Assembly (NCBI GenBank): GCA_002749535.1
Contig: MZZL01000039.1
Span: 186,001 to 250,000, forward strand
Origin: Apophysomyces variabilis
Lineage: Eukaryota > Mucoromycota > Mucoromycetes > Mucorales > Mucoraceae
Direction of reading: 5' to 3'
DNA: 64,000 nt
Position 1 is the first letter of the stretch; each line of letters opens with the position of its first letter. A program made the position numbers and the translations under genes. Under the pieces are notes generated by a model. The model saw nothing but the letters and a program-made list of their open reading frames with translations. It was not told the DNA's origin and ran no database searches. This document shows positions 12,036 to 23,816 of the stretch, piece after piece.

Positions 12036-12782
12036 ATGGCCAACGGTGAATTCCAACTGAGTGATGCCACAGTCGATTTTGTCTCTCCACCACCAACACC
12101 TCCTCCGCCTCATGTCCTAATGCTACCCGAGCACGCTGGCACATCCGCTTCAACTTACTCACACTCATTGCTCATAAAACCACCTAATGGAAAACATAAC
12201 CCATCGACGAATAATAATCATAGAATGACATTACCCCATTCGGAAAATAACCATGACGAGCAAGCTCCTTCCAAACGAGCACTTTTGTGGGGCCACCTGA
12301 AATATTTCGTCATCGCAACGATTCGTTTCGCTTTGAAGAACAATAACCTCGCGCTTATCATCAACCTTGTTCATCATTTGTGGAGTGCACGTACATTACT
12401 GCGTAGACCTGTCAAGGTCATTGCCCGGTCTTGGCAGCGACAACAACTCCCACCATTCGCATCTCCATCCTCCTCAACGGCTGTTGCCTGGCCAACCAAC
12501 TATTCCTCACAGAAATTGATGAAGGATGTTTTCCGGGCTATGGGTGTCATGCATCTTGCTTTTGCCATGTTGACGGGTCTAGCACTGAAAGAACGACGAC
12601 GATCCACCCAGCGCTCCGCCTTGCTTGTTTTAACCATGGCCTCCGTCGGTCAGGCGTGGGCTCGTACCATGGCCTCGGGCGTTCAATGGGCAGGAAGACA
12701 TGCACTGCGTGATACAGGGGTACTGGATGCCATTGTGTTTCTTGTTAGTAGCGTGGCCTTTTCAAGAACCTTCCGGCGTTAA
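12036..12782 (+). CDS. putative membrane protein, single exon
   Basis: 248-aa protein that I do not recognise. Residues 1-80 are low complexity (Pro-rich, with SPPPTPPPPH, then Asn/His-rich). The rest has several apolar stretches: KYFVIATIRFAL, NNLALIINLVHHLW, VMHLAFAMLTGLAL, ALLVLTMASVGQAWA and VLDAIVFLVSSVAF, spaced by Arg/Lys-rich loops such as KERRRSTQR. This suggests three to five short membrane or amphipathic helices and a C-terminal SRTFRR. The start ATG at 12036 follows CACA and is the first ATG of the frame. Codon use and length support a real gene; no intron is seen. The function is unknown; a small ER or mitochondrial membrane protein would fit the topology. Confidence 0.7.
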   Translation: MANGEFQLSDATVDFVSPPPTPPPPHVLMLPEHAGTSASTYSHSLLIKPPNGKHNPSTNNNHRMTLPHSENNHDEQAPSKRALLWGHLKYFVIATIRFALKNNNLALIINLVHHLWSARTLLRRPVKVIARSWQRQQLPPFASPSSSTAVAWPTNYSSQKLMKDVFRAMGVMHLAFAMLTGLALKERRRSTQRSALLVLTMASVGQAWARTMASGVQWAGRHALRDTGVLDAIVFLVSSVAFSRTFRR

Positions 12783-13761
12783 TATATCTGCGATACATCC
12801 CTGATCCGTTCCGTCCTTCTCTCTTTTTTCTAAATCTATTCGCCATGGTTCATGCATGGATGGATGCTGCTCAACGTGTACATCAGAACAAGGGGAAGCC
12901 GTATAAAAGAAAAGAAAAAAAAAAGGGAACAGGAAATGGAGAGGGCCTCCCGTTTCGCGAAATTTACCGTGTGCTGAATCCATTGCTGTCGTTTTGAGAG
13001 GAAAAAGGTGGAAAGTTTGGGAAAGGAAAGTTCTACTCGATCCGAGATAAGAACCCAACCATCCTAAGCGCTCCTAAGTTCACCCTTTGTAAAAACCGAT
13101 TGTGGGCAGTAGGAGAATACGTTTGTGCTAAGAAATAGCTAGTTTACCATCTTATTAAAGTGCGTCTGAGCAGTAATTTATTATTTTCGTTACCACGAAA
13201 AGACAAAGTTGCAAGACATGTTTTGTTTGATATCGAAGAATCAATACGCTTTTTTGCGCCAGGCTAACCAATGAGGCTTCATAATAAAAAAGGAAACTTC
13301 CGCTTGCTAGCAGTAGAGGATCGACAAGCATATCTGAGTTAAAGCAGGAAATGCTTTTAAACTGATCTTATACCTTTCGATTGCAATTTCAAAATAAAAA
13401 GATGAAATCTTCAATCAATAACATATACTTCATTATCATAAAAAGAAAACAAGCTTTTTTTTTTTCAATGAATTAATGGTTTAGCATGGATAAAAACGTA
13501 ATATAGCTCTAATAATATATTCAACTCTATTTTAAGCTGTTCTACTAAAACCATGCGTTTGTACATTACTATAAAGCCTCACTTATTTTCCTACATTGAA
13601 GCTTGGCAGTCCATGACATGTTCCTTAACAGCAAGCCGTTGTGGTTCGCCAATCTGTGGCTTAGATTTTCTTGCATGCAATATGATTTGTCGTGCACGAA
13701 TTAAAAAATGCTAAAATTTTCAAGTTTTTAGGGCCTTTCCCGATTTTGCTTTGCTTGGAAC
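12783..13761. other. intergenic region
   Basis: AT-rich sequence with no convincing frame on either strand. A palindrome-like patch, TCGATCCGAG, lies at about 13037-13046. The last 100 bases probably carry the NOP14 promoter. Confidence 0.4.
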
Positions 13762-16700
13762 ATGGTGGCAACGATGAAAAAGGAGCAGCCTAAATCTTCG
13801 GGAGGATCTGCTTTGAAACGTTTGAAAGGGTCGCTCCGTGCTGCGGGTGTGGTTGGCCAACAGTCGAAAGCCAGTCGATCGAAAAAGGATAGGAAGAAGG
13901 GAAAGCCTTCCGAAATGGGGAAGAATGATGTTCAAGAAAAGTTACGTCTTATCCGTGGCGAGTTTAATCCTTTCGAAATGAAAGTGAACCGTACGAAATT
14001 CGATGTTATTGGCCGCAAAGTGAAAGGTGCTGCTGGCAAACCTACATTGAGCAAACAAGTTGGCGAGGAAAATGTAAGCAAAGCTGTCAATGACCACGAT
14101 CGCGACAGATTCAGACTGATCCATTCTTCCGTTATAGCGAAGGAAGACATTATTGACCGAAATGAGGAATAAGAATAAGACGGGCGGTATCATTGACAAA
14201 CGTTTCGGTGAAAACAACCCGTACCTTACACCGGAAGAGAAGATGTTGGAGAGATTTACAAAGGAAAAGCAGGTTAGTGAAAACCTATTCTTACGACTGA
14301 AATCGAAGTATGTTTACGCCTTCATCTAGCGTAATGCACGTGCGGCTACTTCTCTGTTCAACCTGGATGATGATGAGTTGGATTTGACGCATTATGGACA
14401 ATCCCTATCTACCATGGATGATTTTGACGATGCGGGTCTTGGTTTGAGCGATGAAGAGGATGACAAGGGCCAACTGGACCGTTCGATTGTGTCAAAGATG
14501 CACTTTGGCGGTTTTGAGGATAGCAATCAAGCTGCAGAAGAGGAAGGTGACCGACCCAAATCGAGAAACGAAATCATGAAGGAGATTATTGCCAAAAGCA
14601 AAATGTACAAGGTACTGGTATAGGTTTGTTAGCAGCAGAGGTATTCACATGTGTACAGTATGAACGTCAACAAGCAAAGCAAGAGGACGAGGCCATTCGC
14701 CAAGATCTTGACGACGAATTAAAAGAAATCCGACACTTGCTGGATACAAAGCCTACCAAGCGAAAACCACTTCCATCTCAGAGTGCTATGTTTGCTAAGG
14801 TATGCCAAGAAGTGAAACCTCTTTATAAAGCAGGCTAATGTATTTTCTTAGTCTGAGTCGGACAACGCCAAAGAGGAAGAAAAAGAAAAAGAAAAGGAAG
14901 ACGATGAATATGGAAGCTATGACAAAATGTTGCGTGATCTTGCGTTTGATCGACGTGCGCAGGCAACCGATCGTACCAAGACAGAAGAAGAGATCGCTTT
15001 GGAAGAGAAAGAAAAGCTGGAAAAGGCCGAACGTGCACGGAAGCGACGCATGGAAGGACTTGATTCGGAATCTGAAGATGAAGGAAGAGGGCATCGCAAG
15101 AAGAGAAAATCAGGACCTCAAGCCGACGATCTTGATGATGATTATGCGGATGAAATGGAAGAAGAAGCAAATGCCCTTGGCAAAGGTTTGACCTTGGAAG
15201 ATCTTCAGAATGCAGTTATGTCCGGTGAATTAGATGATGATGAAGAAGAGGGGGACGAAGAGGACGAGGAAGAAGAAGAAGACAAAGACGAAGACGAGGA
15301 AGAGGAAGAAAGTGATTACGAAGATCTTGAAGACGGTGATGATGAAGTCCCAGAATTTGATGAGGACGAGGACGATATGAATGAGTTCGATACCAGCGGT
15401 AGCATTGTGAAAAAGACGAAGAGTAAGAGCAAGAAATTAGCGAGCAGCGATGAGAAACGGGAAATCCCATACACGTTTGAATGTCCTAGTACGCACTCAG
15501 AATTTTTGGAGATCTTGGAAGGACTTAATACAGAGGATGTCTTGGTTGTGACGAAACGTATACGTGTCCTTTATCACATCAAGTTGTCACCAGATAATAA
15601 GAAGAAACTCGGTGCTTTTATTGGAGTGCTTGTGGATCATATGCTTTATTTGGCTTCTACCGTTTCGCCCTTGCCAAAGGAGGTAGTTGAAACACTTGGG
15701 AAGCATGTATTTGAGTTGGCACAGCAAGTGCCGATGGCGGCAGCAGATACGTTCCTCGATAAGTTAAAGCAGATGCACAAAACGATGGGGCAGAAGTTGA
15801 AACATGGGAGCTCAGCCTGGCCTGATGTGGAAGATCTGACAGTTTTACGTTCGCTCGGTCAGGTGTTTTCCACGTCTGATTTGAGTCATCCTGTTGTTAC
15901 ACCTGCCACTTTGTTCATTGGCCAAGCTTTGGCGCAGTGCCGGGTTCAAAACGAAATCGACATCGGTCGAGGGTTGTTTTTGACACTTATAATCCATGAG
16001 GTAAGGCGCTGAGCTTTTTTATTTGGTCCAAATGGTTCGTGTCTCATTTTTTTTGTTGGTTTAGTACCAAACTGTGTCAAAGCGGTTTGTCCCTGAAGTA
16101 CTTGGTTTCTTGCAGCGACTACTTGTTTTGCTTGCACCCAAATCTGTATTTGAAGATGGTGTGCCTGGGACATTTGCCATGCCGACGGAAACAGTCGAGG
16201 TTCACATCGAAGATCCTCAGGGAGATGCTAGCAAAAATATCCCAAGCATAGCCCTTGAGACTTTGGTTACCGAAAGCTTGGATGATGATGAAGATAGCAA
16301 CGAAATGCGACTCTCTCTATTCCAAGGCACGCTACGTATGTTGGAAATGTACCTACAGCTGTATGCTTCAACACCTGCGTTGGTCGAAGTGTTTGAGCCC
16401 ACCTTGGAGATCGTAACCAAAGCATTGACTGTTTCCTGGCATCCCGGTGTGCAGGTACGTTGCAGATTGCCACATATTGAAAATGAGACTGATCAGCTGT
16501 TTTAGACCCTCTTAGAGACACTCAGTGACCGGCTTCAGCGACAGATCAAATTCTGCAAGGATAAGCGTGGCAAGACACCGCTTCGCATGCAACAGCACCG
16601 ACCCATACCCATTGCTCAGCATCTGCCCAAGTTTGAAAAGGGTTACTCTATGGATCGCCACTATGATCCTGATCATGAACGTGCACAGATTAGCAAGCTT

Positions 16701-16895
16701 CAGGCACAGATCAAGAAGGAGAAGAAGGGTGCTCTTCGTGAGTTGCGGAAGGACAACATGTTTATGGCAAGGGAGAAGGCCAAGCAGCAGAAGACCAAGG
16801 ATCAGGAATACAATAAGATGATTAAGGGTGTCATGAGTCTTTTGGAGGGCGATCAGGCGGAAAAGAATCGTTTGGAGCGTGAACGAAAAAAGTAA
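13762..16895 (+). CDS. NOP14: nucleolar protein NOP14 (U3 snoRNP/SSU processome)
   Basis: Component of the 90S/SSU processome needed for 18S rRNA maturation and 40S assembly in the nucleolus. Seven exons are read: 13762-14073, 14138-14272, 14330-14611, 14659-14799, 14852-16000, 16065-16454 and 16506-16895, giving 932 aa, close to typical NOP14 length. Landmarks are [18 protein letters not shown] near the N-terminus, [37 protein letters not shown], a long Asp/Glu tract (about residues 430-490) followed by [18 protein letters not shown], and the Lys/Arg-rich C-terminus [19 protein letters not shown]. The frame continues through all seven exons without interruption. A second ATG four codons downstream (13774) could also serve as start. 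Identification rests on several family blocks. Confidence 0.95.
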
Positions 16896-17412
16896 ACTAC
16901 ATCTCTTTATCCTAAACCTTTAACTGTACGTTCGCCAATGGAACAACAGAAAAGAACCCAACATGCCCCCTATTTCGCCTATTTCTTTTGATAGATCTTT
17001 TTGTTTTGTAAATAAATCCTTTTTTTTTGTTCTCTTTTGCATAAACAAGTGTTCAGTAATTTGAAACATGACCAGTATGTCTGCGTTGTGGCACAGTTGG
17101 TTGATTTTCAAATAGATACATCGGGAGTGCCCGTTTGACACTGCCTTCACATGCCTAGAATAAGAGAACTAAGACGAGAGTTTTGAACTCAATACCACGT
17201 GGCCCGGCTGTCATTCCATTTATCAGGTAAGCACTAAAGAAAAAAAAGAACAGATATCACGTATATTTTATATATATACAAATACAGTTTTGGTTTTTCC
17301 AATGTTATAATGTGCCAAAAGGAGCATTATGTGCAAAGAAATAGACATAAAGTCAAAATTCTCGGAGCAGAAGGGTAGAAGTGATGGAGTTTGTCTTTTA
17401 AGCTAATGAAGA
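16896..17412. other. intergenic region between convergent genes
   Basis: It separates the 3' ends of NOP14 (+) and the bZIP gene (-). AATAAA-like poly(A) signals occur on + at about 17009-17014. No gene is seen. Confidence 0.4.
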
Positions 17413-18569
17413 TCAAGGGCAATGTACATGGCTAGCGGAAGAAGAAGAAGTAGAAGAAATAGAACATGGAGGAAGAGGAGGAGGATAGGAAGGGTTCGAT
17501 GGAGGACGTGGTAAGAATTGAAGCATTTGGGATGATTCTGCAACGACAGCAGCGGCAGCGGTGGCCGAAGGAGATCGGGAGGTGGGGAAAGTAAGTTGAG
17601 CGGATGTTTTGCGTATGTAGTTCCTCTGAATTAAAAAAAAAAAAAAAGTCAATGATATGGAAGGCGAATGCGTGGATCTAAATTTTAATTTCCTTGGTGT
17701 ATTTACTTACCACTGCTGTACAATCGCAATTACCATGCGCCAGTAATTGATTGCGTAGGAACATACTTTCTTCTCGTAACTGAGCCACCAATTGATGTAG
17801 TTCCTTATTCTGGTTCGTCACGTACTCAGCGCGTTGCGTAAGGTCTTGCATCCATTGCTTCTTCTTCTGCCGACATTTGAAAGCTGTTTTGTTTGTATAG
17901 CATTAAAAAAAAAAAGCAAAAAGGAATAAAAAGTTTAAGTGTCTCTTTCTTTTTTTGGTCGGTGAAACCCTCTTAATTTTTTTTTCTTTTTCTATTGTCT
18001 TCTCTCTCCCCTCACCTGCTACTCGGTTTCGTTCCAGAAACTTTTTCCGTTGTTCTACATCGGATTCTTCTTCAAAATCCGCACGTCGTTTGCGACCAGC
18101 TCGCTTATTACTGTTCGTAGTAGTATTATTCCTATGGTAATCCCCATGAGGTGGACTATGACTGGTCGACCTCGGTGGCGTTGGAGGGGAAACCGGCATA
18201 GGTGGATATAGGACAGGTTGTGCTGCTGGTGTTGGTGCTGGTGTTGGTGCTGGTGCTGATGCTGGTGGTGCTGATCGTTTTTCTTTTGTCGCTATTTCAG
18301 CTGATTCTGTGGAGTCTGGGCTGTCTTGTACCGGGCTTGGCGGTGTCCATTGAAAGTGGGAAGTTGTCTTTGGGAATTGACACTCCAATGGGTTCATATC
18401 ATTGAAGTAGGACCCGAAGTTTGGTGTAAGATTCCATTCACCACTTTCCAACAGAAATCGAGTGGGAGTTGAAACAGTCGCGCTGTGGTCTAGTATGGTT
18501 GATACCAAGCAAAATGATTGAGAATCATCCTCTAACTCTCTCCTTTCTTGCCTTTTTACCTTGAGCCAT
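17413..18569 (-). CDS. Atf/CREB-like bZIP transcription factor
   Basis: Nuclear bZIP factor. Exons in transcript order on the minus strand: 18569-18560, 18489-18016, 17883-17711 and 17625-17413, giving 289 aa. The first exon is 10 nt (M-A-Q plus one base) and joins in frame to DHSATVSTPTRFLLESGEW. The middle is Pro/Ala/Thr-rich (APAPTPAPTPAAQP). The basic region KKFLERNRVAAFKCRQKKK is split by an intron after the GTA GCA codons, and the leucine zipper follows (heptads through LHQLVAQLREESMFLRNQLLAH), ending GNCDC. The ERNR-x-AAxKCRxRKK pattern is that of fungal Atf1/Atf2-type stress regulators. The C-terminus is a Ser/Pro/Ala-rich tail. A long upstream open frame to 18748 begins at GTG and has no ATG, so it is not the start. 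The target genes are unknown. Confidence 0.88.
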
Positions 18570-18757
18570 TTGTTGTTTTTAAATACAATTCGATTGTTTC
18601 TAATATGATGAGAAATAATTGTGTGTTGCCTTTTGTTTTTCTGCAATTTGCTTATAAGAAAGAAGGAAGACAGTAAAACGGAACTTCGGGGAAAAAAAAA
18701 GAAAGAGAGAAACTTAAAAAAAAAAAGCAAACGATTTCCCAGCGTCACCGCATTGAA

Positions 18758-18772
18758 AAAGTATATATAATT
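18758..18772 (-). promoter_or_regulatory. TATA-like element upstream of the bZIP gene
   Basis: TATATATAA-type sequence at 18762-18770, about 190 nt upstream of the proposed ATG at 18569. It is on the correct side for the minus-strand gene and is followed by pyrimidine/purine tracts of the 5' leader. Confidence 0.3.
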
Positions 18773-19888
18773 GACAGCGCTTTAGGCGGAGTTTTGTCCT
18801 CTAGTGCCAAAATCAATGCAGAACCATAACCATCTGACACAGGACCTAAACGTTATTCCAGCCTATGGAAAGCACACATTCCCTACCCCCGCTCCCCTCC
18901 TCTCCATCACTAGCAAAATCAGGATTGGCACTACGTTCTACTTCCCTCTTTATCTTCAATAAATGAACCCTCTATTCATTGTCTGCTCTAATTCGCATTC
19001 AATGACGTACTCTCTTGCCATAATTACGGCAAAAATAAGAGCCATTCCTTGCAAAGGCGCTCTCCAACAGCTCCTCTTCGTGTTGACCCCAGAATGTTCA
19101 CACGCTCAATTGGAACGAAAACCCAAGGTACATGTTGCCTGTGTCGGATAAATCAGACATAATTCGATCGGCCGATCGAGATTTGATCGTTTTTGTCTAG
19201 AACCTCATTCGTTGGATGCCGATAACGCCGATATCTTTTCGTTTCCTTTCTTTTGCTTTCTGCCGATCAAATACTGAACATGGGTGGCATCGTCCTCATC
19301 CGTAGTGCTATTTATTAGATACGTATCACTACGTTCAATCCCTCCAACTAGCTTCGTGTTCATAAAAGAGAGATCTGTACATACATCGTGGGTTCTACTG
19401 GGTATTGACAAAGATGGTGTTGACGCAAGTTTAACTGAGATATCAGAAACTATACCTTAAACAACTTAGCTTGGACTTCGGAGTCTTTCTCTCCTTTCTC
19501 TGAGTATCATAACATTTTAAGACCTTAAGCGTATCATGCGACAAGAAAGAACAATGATGCCATGGATGTCTTCTGGGGCTGGGCAGTACCACTGCGTTGG
19601 CAAAAATCACCTGGAGGGAATGTCTACACATAGAAGGTATCGTTCAGACTACCTGCGCTTCTATTGTTTCTTAGCGGGAAAGAAAAAGCAACAACAGTAA
19701 CGTGCTAGGTTATTTTCCATATTCGTTTGGATTGGAAAAAGCTCCATCATGTAAAAGCAAATAAATCTATTCTTTTCTTTCACTTCTCTTTGTCTGTGTG
19801 CACAGGACACAAGCATCCCTTTCATTTAATAGCTTTTATCAAGGTACAAAAATTACATGCGAGGGGTTTTACGGACAACTCTGTTTAA
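18773..19888. other. intergenic region with unresolved open frames
   Basis: Short frames at 18963-19151 (+), 19205-19411 (-) and 19443-19631 (-) are seen, none with a family motif. On the minus strand, codons around 19590-19510 read like protein (QWYCPAPEDIHGIIVLSCR), but I cannot build an exon chain. The bidirectional promoters of the bZIP gene and neighbours probably lie here. Confidence 0.3.
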
Positions 19889-20041
19889 TCAGGGTGGTGT
19901 TGAGGGACAGAGCGGTGATCGAGAGTAATCATCATCGGCGCATCGAACGTTGACATTATACGGAACTGGAGCCGGAGAAGCATAGGTTGAGAATAGGCCA
20001 AGTATCAGCAAAAGTAAACCAAGAGACGATGATAGCTTCAT
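19889..20041 (-). CDS. 50-aa small secreted protein
   Basis: Tiny protein with a classic signal peptide: MKLSSSLGLLLLILGLF, then STYASPAPVPYN, so cleavage is expected near residues 20-24 (A-S-P or Y-A-S). The mature peptide is about 27 aa, acidic in the middle (CADDDYS), Pro-rich at the end (CPSTPP), with two Cys that could pair. The ATG at 20041 is chosen because the signal peptide starts there; the frame is open further upstream, but that part is not signal-like. A TTTAAAAGG element lies about 80 nt upstream. I know no homologue. Small secreted peptides of this type are often wall-associated, communication or effector molecules, but that is inference only. Confidence 0.5.
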   Translation of the reverse strand: MKLSSSLGLLLLILGLFSTYASPAPVPYNVNVRCADDDYSRSPLCPSTPP

Positions 20042-20437
20042 GCGGTTCTTTTCGAGCAAGGGAGAGGGAAAAAGGGGGGTTGAGAGTTTAAGGTGAGTTA
20101 TATTGGATTGGCACCCTTTTAAACCTTGAGTTCTGCATCCAAAAAAAAAACCCCTCTCCTCAAGCACTCCCCAGGCTCTCCCATCTCATTCTTTGTCTTG
20201 ACCACTGACTTACTCCTTCTTCCCTTCATGCAATAGGACTTTCGTAAGCAAAAAATGTCTTTTCAATCTTCTCTTCTTTTTCCTTGTTCCTTTATCAATC
20301 TGCTAGAGAGAAAAGAAAGGGATGAATTTACTGACCATGTGATATTAACCTTGCTAAGGTGGTGAAACAATGGATCCAATTCCTTTTTATACAGTACTAC
20401 TGTGGTGTATTTCCCAGTCGTGGTATGGTGGGAATAA

Positions 20438-20991
20438 TCATATTGTTATGCTTGGATGACACAGATATATAATGGCCATACGATGTTGCTCGTGCGTAAG
20501 CAAGTGATGTCTTCGCTGATTGTCGCATATTGTATTCCTCGGCATGTTTTCGCAATGCCTTTGCATCATAGGACTTAAACTACGTGGATCATCCTGATTA
20601 TCTAAACTTACATCATCTTGTTGCTTATTATCTCGCACAGGGGGCCCAAATGGTTCTCGAACGGCCGATGTAGGTTGTCTGAAGAACTTGGGCATTAGCT
20701 CCATCTTTTTCGCTTCAAAAGCTCTCTGAACCTACGTAGTTCTGGTTGGACGAGTTGGTCTGATAGAAACAGGGGCTTTTTTTCTAAGATAAAACAGGCC
20801 AAAGTATTGGTATCTTATTTCTCTCTCATAATCGCAAATCATCTTTCTTTTTCTGTTCTTCTTCTGGCAATCTAATCATCTTACAAAGGTTGTCGAACAG
20901 GTATTTGGTAAGACATGGGAGTACTCATAGTCGAAGACGATGAGGGACCAGCTTGCGCCATTTTGTGCGCTATCATCTCCCCTTGATCTTG
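20438..20991 (-). CDS. doubtful hypothetical gene, frame interrupted by TAG
   Basis: Two protein-like blocks sit in line on the minus strand. The upstream block starts near 20991 (MKKVRGQDQGEMIAHKM..., with Ser-rich SSSSTMSTPMSYQIPVRQPL) and has a donor gtaag at about 20881. An acceptor cttag near 20795 joins it in frame to KKAPVSIRPTRPTRTT, then a TAG, then VQRAFEAKKMELMPKFF...PFGPPVRDNKQ, to a stop at 20438. The second block has its own ATG at 20704 and is 88 aa. So this is either one gene with a premature or read-through stop, a roughly 47-aa protein followed by an unrelated ORF, or a chance alignment. No family match is recognised. Confidence 0.28.
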
Positions 20992-23816
20992 TCCTCTGAC
21001 TTTTTTCATTACTATCACTTTGCGAAAGCGGGAGAAGGGACACAATAGAGGCCTGAATAAAACACGAACGGTTCCGGACCGGATGGAAAATGAATATTTC
21101 GCACAAGACCCCGGTTCGCCCGCTGTACACTTTCATTGGTTTAGCATTAAGCCGTCCGAGACTTGGTACTCCGCTTCCCAACAGCTTTAAAAGCGCGGCT
21201 TCCCTGGTTAGGTTGTGTTTTTTTCTTTGTCTTTTCAAGGGCATGAGCAGAGTCGTAGCTCGTTTGCAAATCTTACACAATGGGCCTGGCTGCGCTACTC
21301 ATCCCCGCGAATAAATTGTTGCGTTAGTCTTCTTGGCTAACCTTGTGCTTTGGATATTAGTTATCATTTCGCCTTTTATCTCAGCGTTATGACGCTTCGC
21401 CAACAGCACCGACATTTTTCCTGTCAATGAACTGAAATGAAAAGCCAATCATCGAAATGACGGGCCTTTGTGCGAGATAAAAAATTTTTAAGGACTGCTT
21501 TTCCAGCAACGTCTGCATGCGCATCGCCAATGTTGGATAGCAGCACGTTTGCGGACAAAATCTGTTCAAGGTTAACGACCTTTTTAGGTATCATAGTAAT
21601 CTTCGCGATTTATCATTGGTATTCTGTCAGTCTTTGACTTGCTATTGCTCAGTCGCTTCCCGTATAGGGGTAGCAATTTGCTATTCACTAGAAGCACCAT
21701 CCATCTGCAATATCGGCAAGCACCGAACCATCCGAGTTAGTTTACACAACAATCTTTGGATCGTTCTTTAGCACTTTTGAATGGAAAGTCGAACCTGCTT
21801 TTTAATGTTGCTGCCAAGGCAAGCTAACGCGCTGCGACGCGTACAGTATATACGGTTTTCTCGGTTGAGATCGCTCTATAGTTTTACAGCAGCGACTTTC
21901 TGTTTGGAAGATTAACGCCGTTGTATACATGCTACTAAGCTCTTATTCATGAAAGTAGACCCAGACAATCATAAGTAACACTATATACGTAAGTTGGGCA
22001 AGTACACAGTCGCCCCTTAGTTGATTACCATGATTTGCCATAAACCATAAACCTGCCAACTTGCCATAACGTACCACATCTTAGAGTATCTTGTTACTTG
22101 TTATCATTTTATCGCTTTAACGAATATCGAACTGAAAACAAACTGTTCACATGGGGTGTAAGAGAGTGCTGGTCCTATTTGTGAGCACACGATCTCGCCA
22201 GCTACAGTACTTGAGATAGAGAGACTGGGATTGCAAAACGGCACGTTTAAAAAAATATTGTAACCATAATGGTCTGAGGGCGCAATATCAAAGTGAAATA
22301 AAAGTTTTAAGGATAATCTATGTATCGTAAAGGCAGTATGATCCGATTGAAGAAGTACATCGATGCTCTGGTTTCCTTACGTGCATTCGCCCTTCTCCAA
22401 CAAATAGATATCGTCAGTATATCTGTAGAGACACCTTTCAACATCCTGTCATCGTCCGTGGTATATTTCGCATCCACAACATTATCCATACATCATTTAG
22501 CAGGGAATGATGTCATGACAGAGCGTTCATTTCCTTTTAGCACAAGGATTTGATGGTACACCAAAAAGTGCTGGATTTAGATGCAAAGCGGCTATAATCA
22601 AATGCATAAGCAAGCTGTGGGGATAAACAGCAATAGGCCTTGTAATGCCCAATGTGGCAATGAAATTGCCTCAAGAAAAACCGCGCATCTTGTGCTTGAG
22701 TATAAAATGAGGAGAAATTGTCACAGAAGTTTTTAATTTTATCTCAAATAAGCCCATAGCAAAACACAACAATATTTGATTAATATCAAATAGAAGCGTT
22801 TTATCCTTGGCACATCGGTTTTTCATTGTGATTTGTATGTACGTGCGTGCTTTTTGTTAGTCGTTCATGAGAAAGATCACGTCGTAATTTTTTGTTATTT
22901 CATGTCCCAATGACAAAGTTCTAGCGCATCTGAAAACGGCATATATCCTGCATCATGTTCTCCTCCATGCTTTTCAAATCAATCCTTGCATTTACCGAAT
23001 TCCTTTGCTACTATTAATCCAATAGTATTGTGACTTTGAACATACAGTAATTCTTGTTACACTCAACGCAATTGGTATCACTTGTCGGCTTTGCACGATT
23101 TGCTTCCGATCGTCCTAGACATAGTTTTCCTGTAGTGTTACTGATAACGAAAAGCTCACTAGATCCTGCTTCTAATTCACATCATTTCAAGTAGATTATT
23201 TTACTGTCTCTCTCCGTAAACGAAGGATTTCGCGACTTCAGCATTAGTATGTTTCTGTTTCATTCTATGTGTACATACCTTCACTTTAGTTCAGCTAAAT
23301 TAAAGTTGATATCAGTAAAAAAAAACCAGCAATACATACACACAGCGGAGAAATTTGTTGCCGACCAGCTCCGTCTTTGTCTATTAGCAATAAAAATTGT
23401 CTGTGTGCTCCTAGTTCTTCTCCCAACAGGCATGGCAGGGGATGACAACAACCACTTCATGAATTATTTGTTTATCACCGGCTGCACTTACCATTTCCAT
23501 GGTTCATTTTGTGGAACTTGTTTGCCTTCTATGTGAGAGAACTTGTTGCTCTTTATGTCCTTGCATGAACAGCAACAACAAGTATTGATCATACGCCGGG
23601 ATATCGTAATTCACATGCCCGTTTTATGGTGTTTTTCCTTTCTCTGCGCAAAATTTTAATTACCTTTTTTTCAGTCGCCCCATGAAAAAAATAGAGCGAT
23701 CTGATTATATCAGACAAAAGATATACTATAACTTCTCTTTTTCTTTTTTTTCTTCTTTTTACTTATCGCTCGGGTACATCCGGCTATTTTAGTCTCTAGT
23801 TGTGCCCTCTCATGAG
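20992..23816. other. long AT-rich intergenic region
   Basis: Nearly 2.8 kb without a convincing gene. A 134-codon minus frame at 20876-21280 begins at a TTG and contains CKICK, but it lacks an ATG and conflicts with the more coding-like frame of the neighbouring feature. No transposase or RT motif is visible. The C/T-rich 200 bases before 23817 are probably the promoter of the channel gene. Confidence 0.4.

Noticed and set aside
18570..18748. N-terminal extension of the bZIP gene to 18748
   Set aside because: It starts at GTG, encodes a Phe/Lys-rich low-complexity stretch from CT/A tracts, and a clean 70-nt intron with an ATG micro-exon explains the sequence better.
20876..21280. 134-codon minus frame with a CKICK motif, looking like a zinc ribbon
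   Set aside because: It begins at TTG, has no in-frame ATG upstream, has only one CxxC, and overlaps a frame with better splice and composition support.
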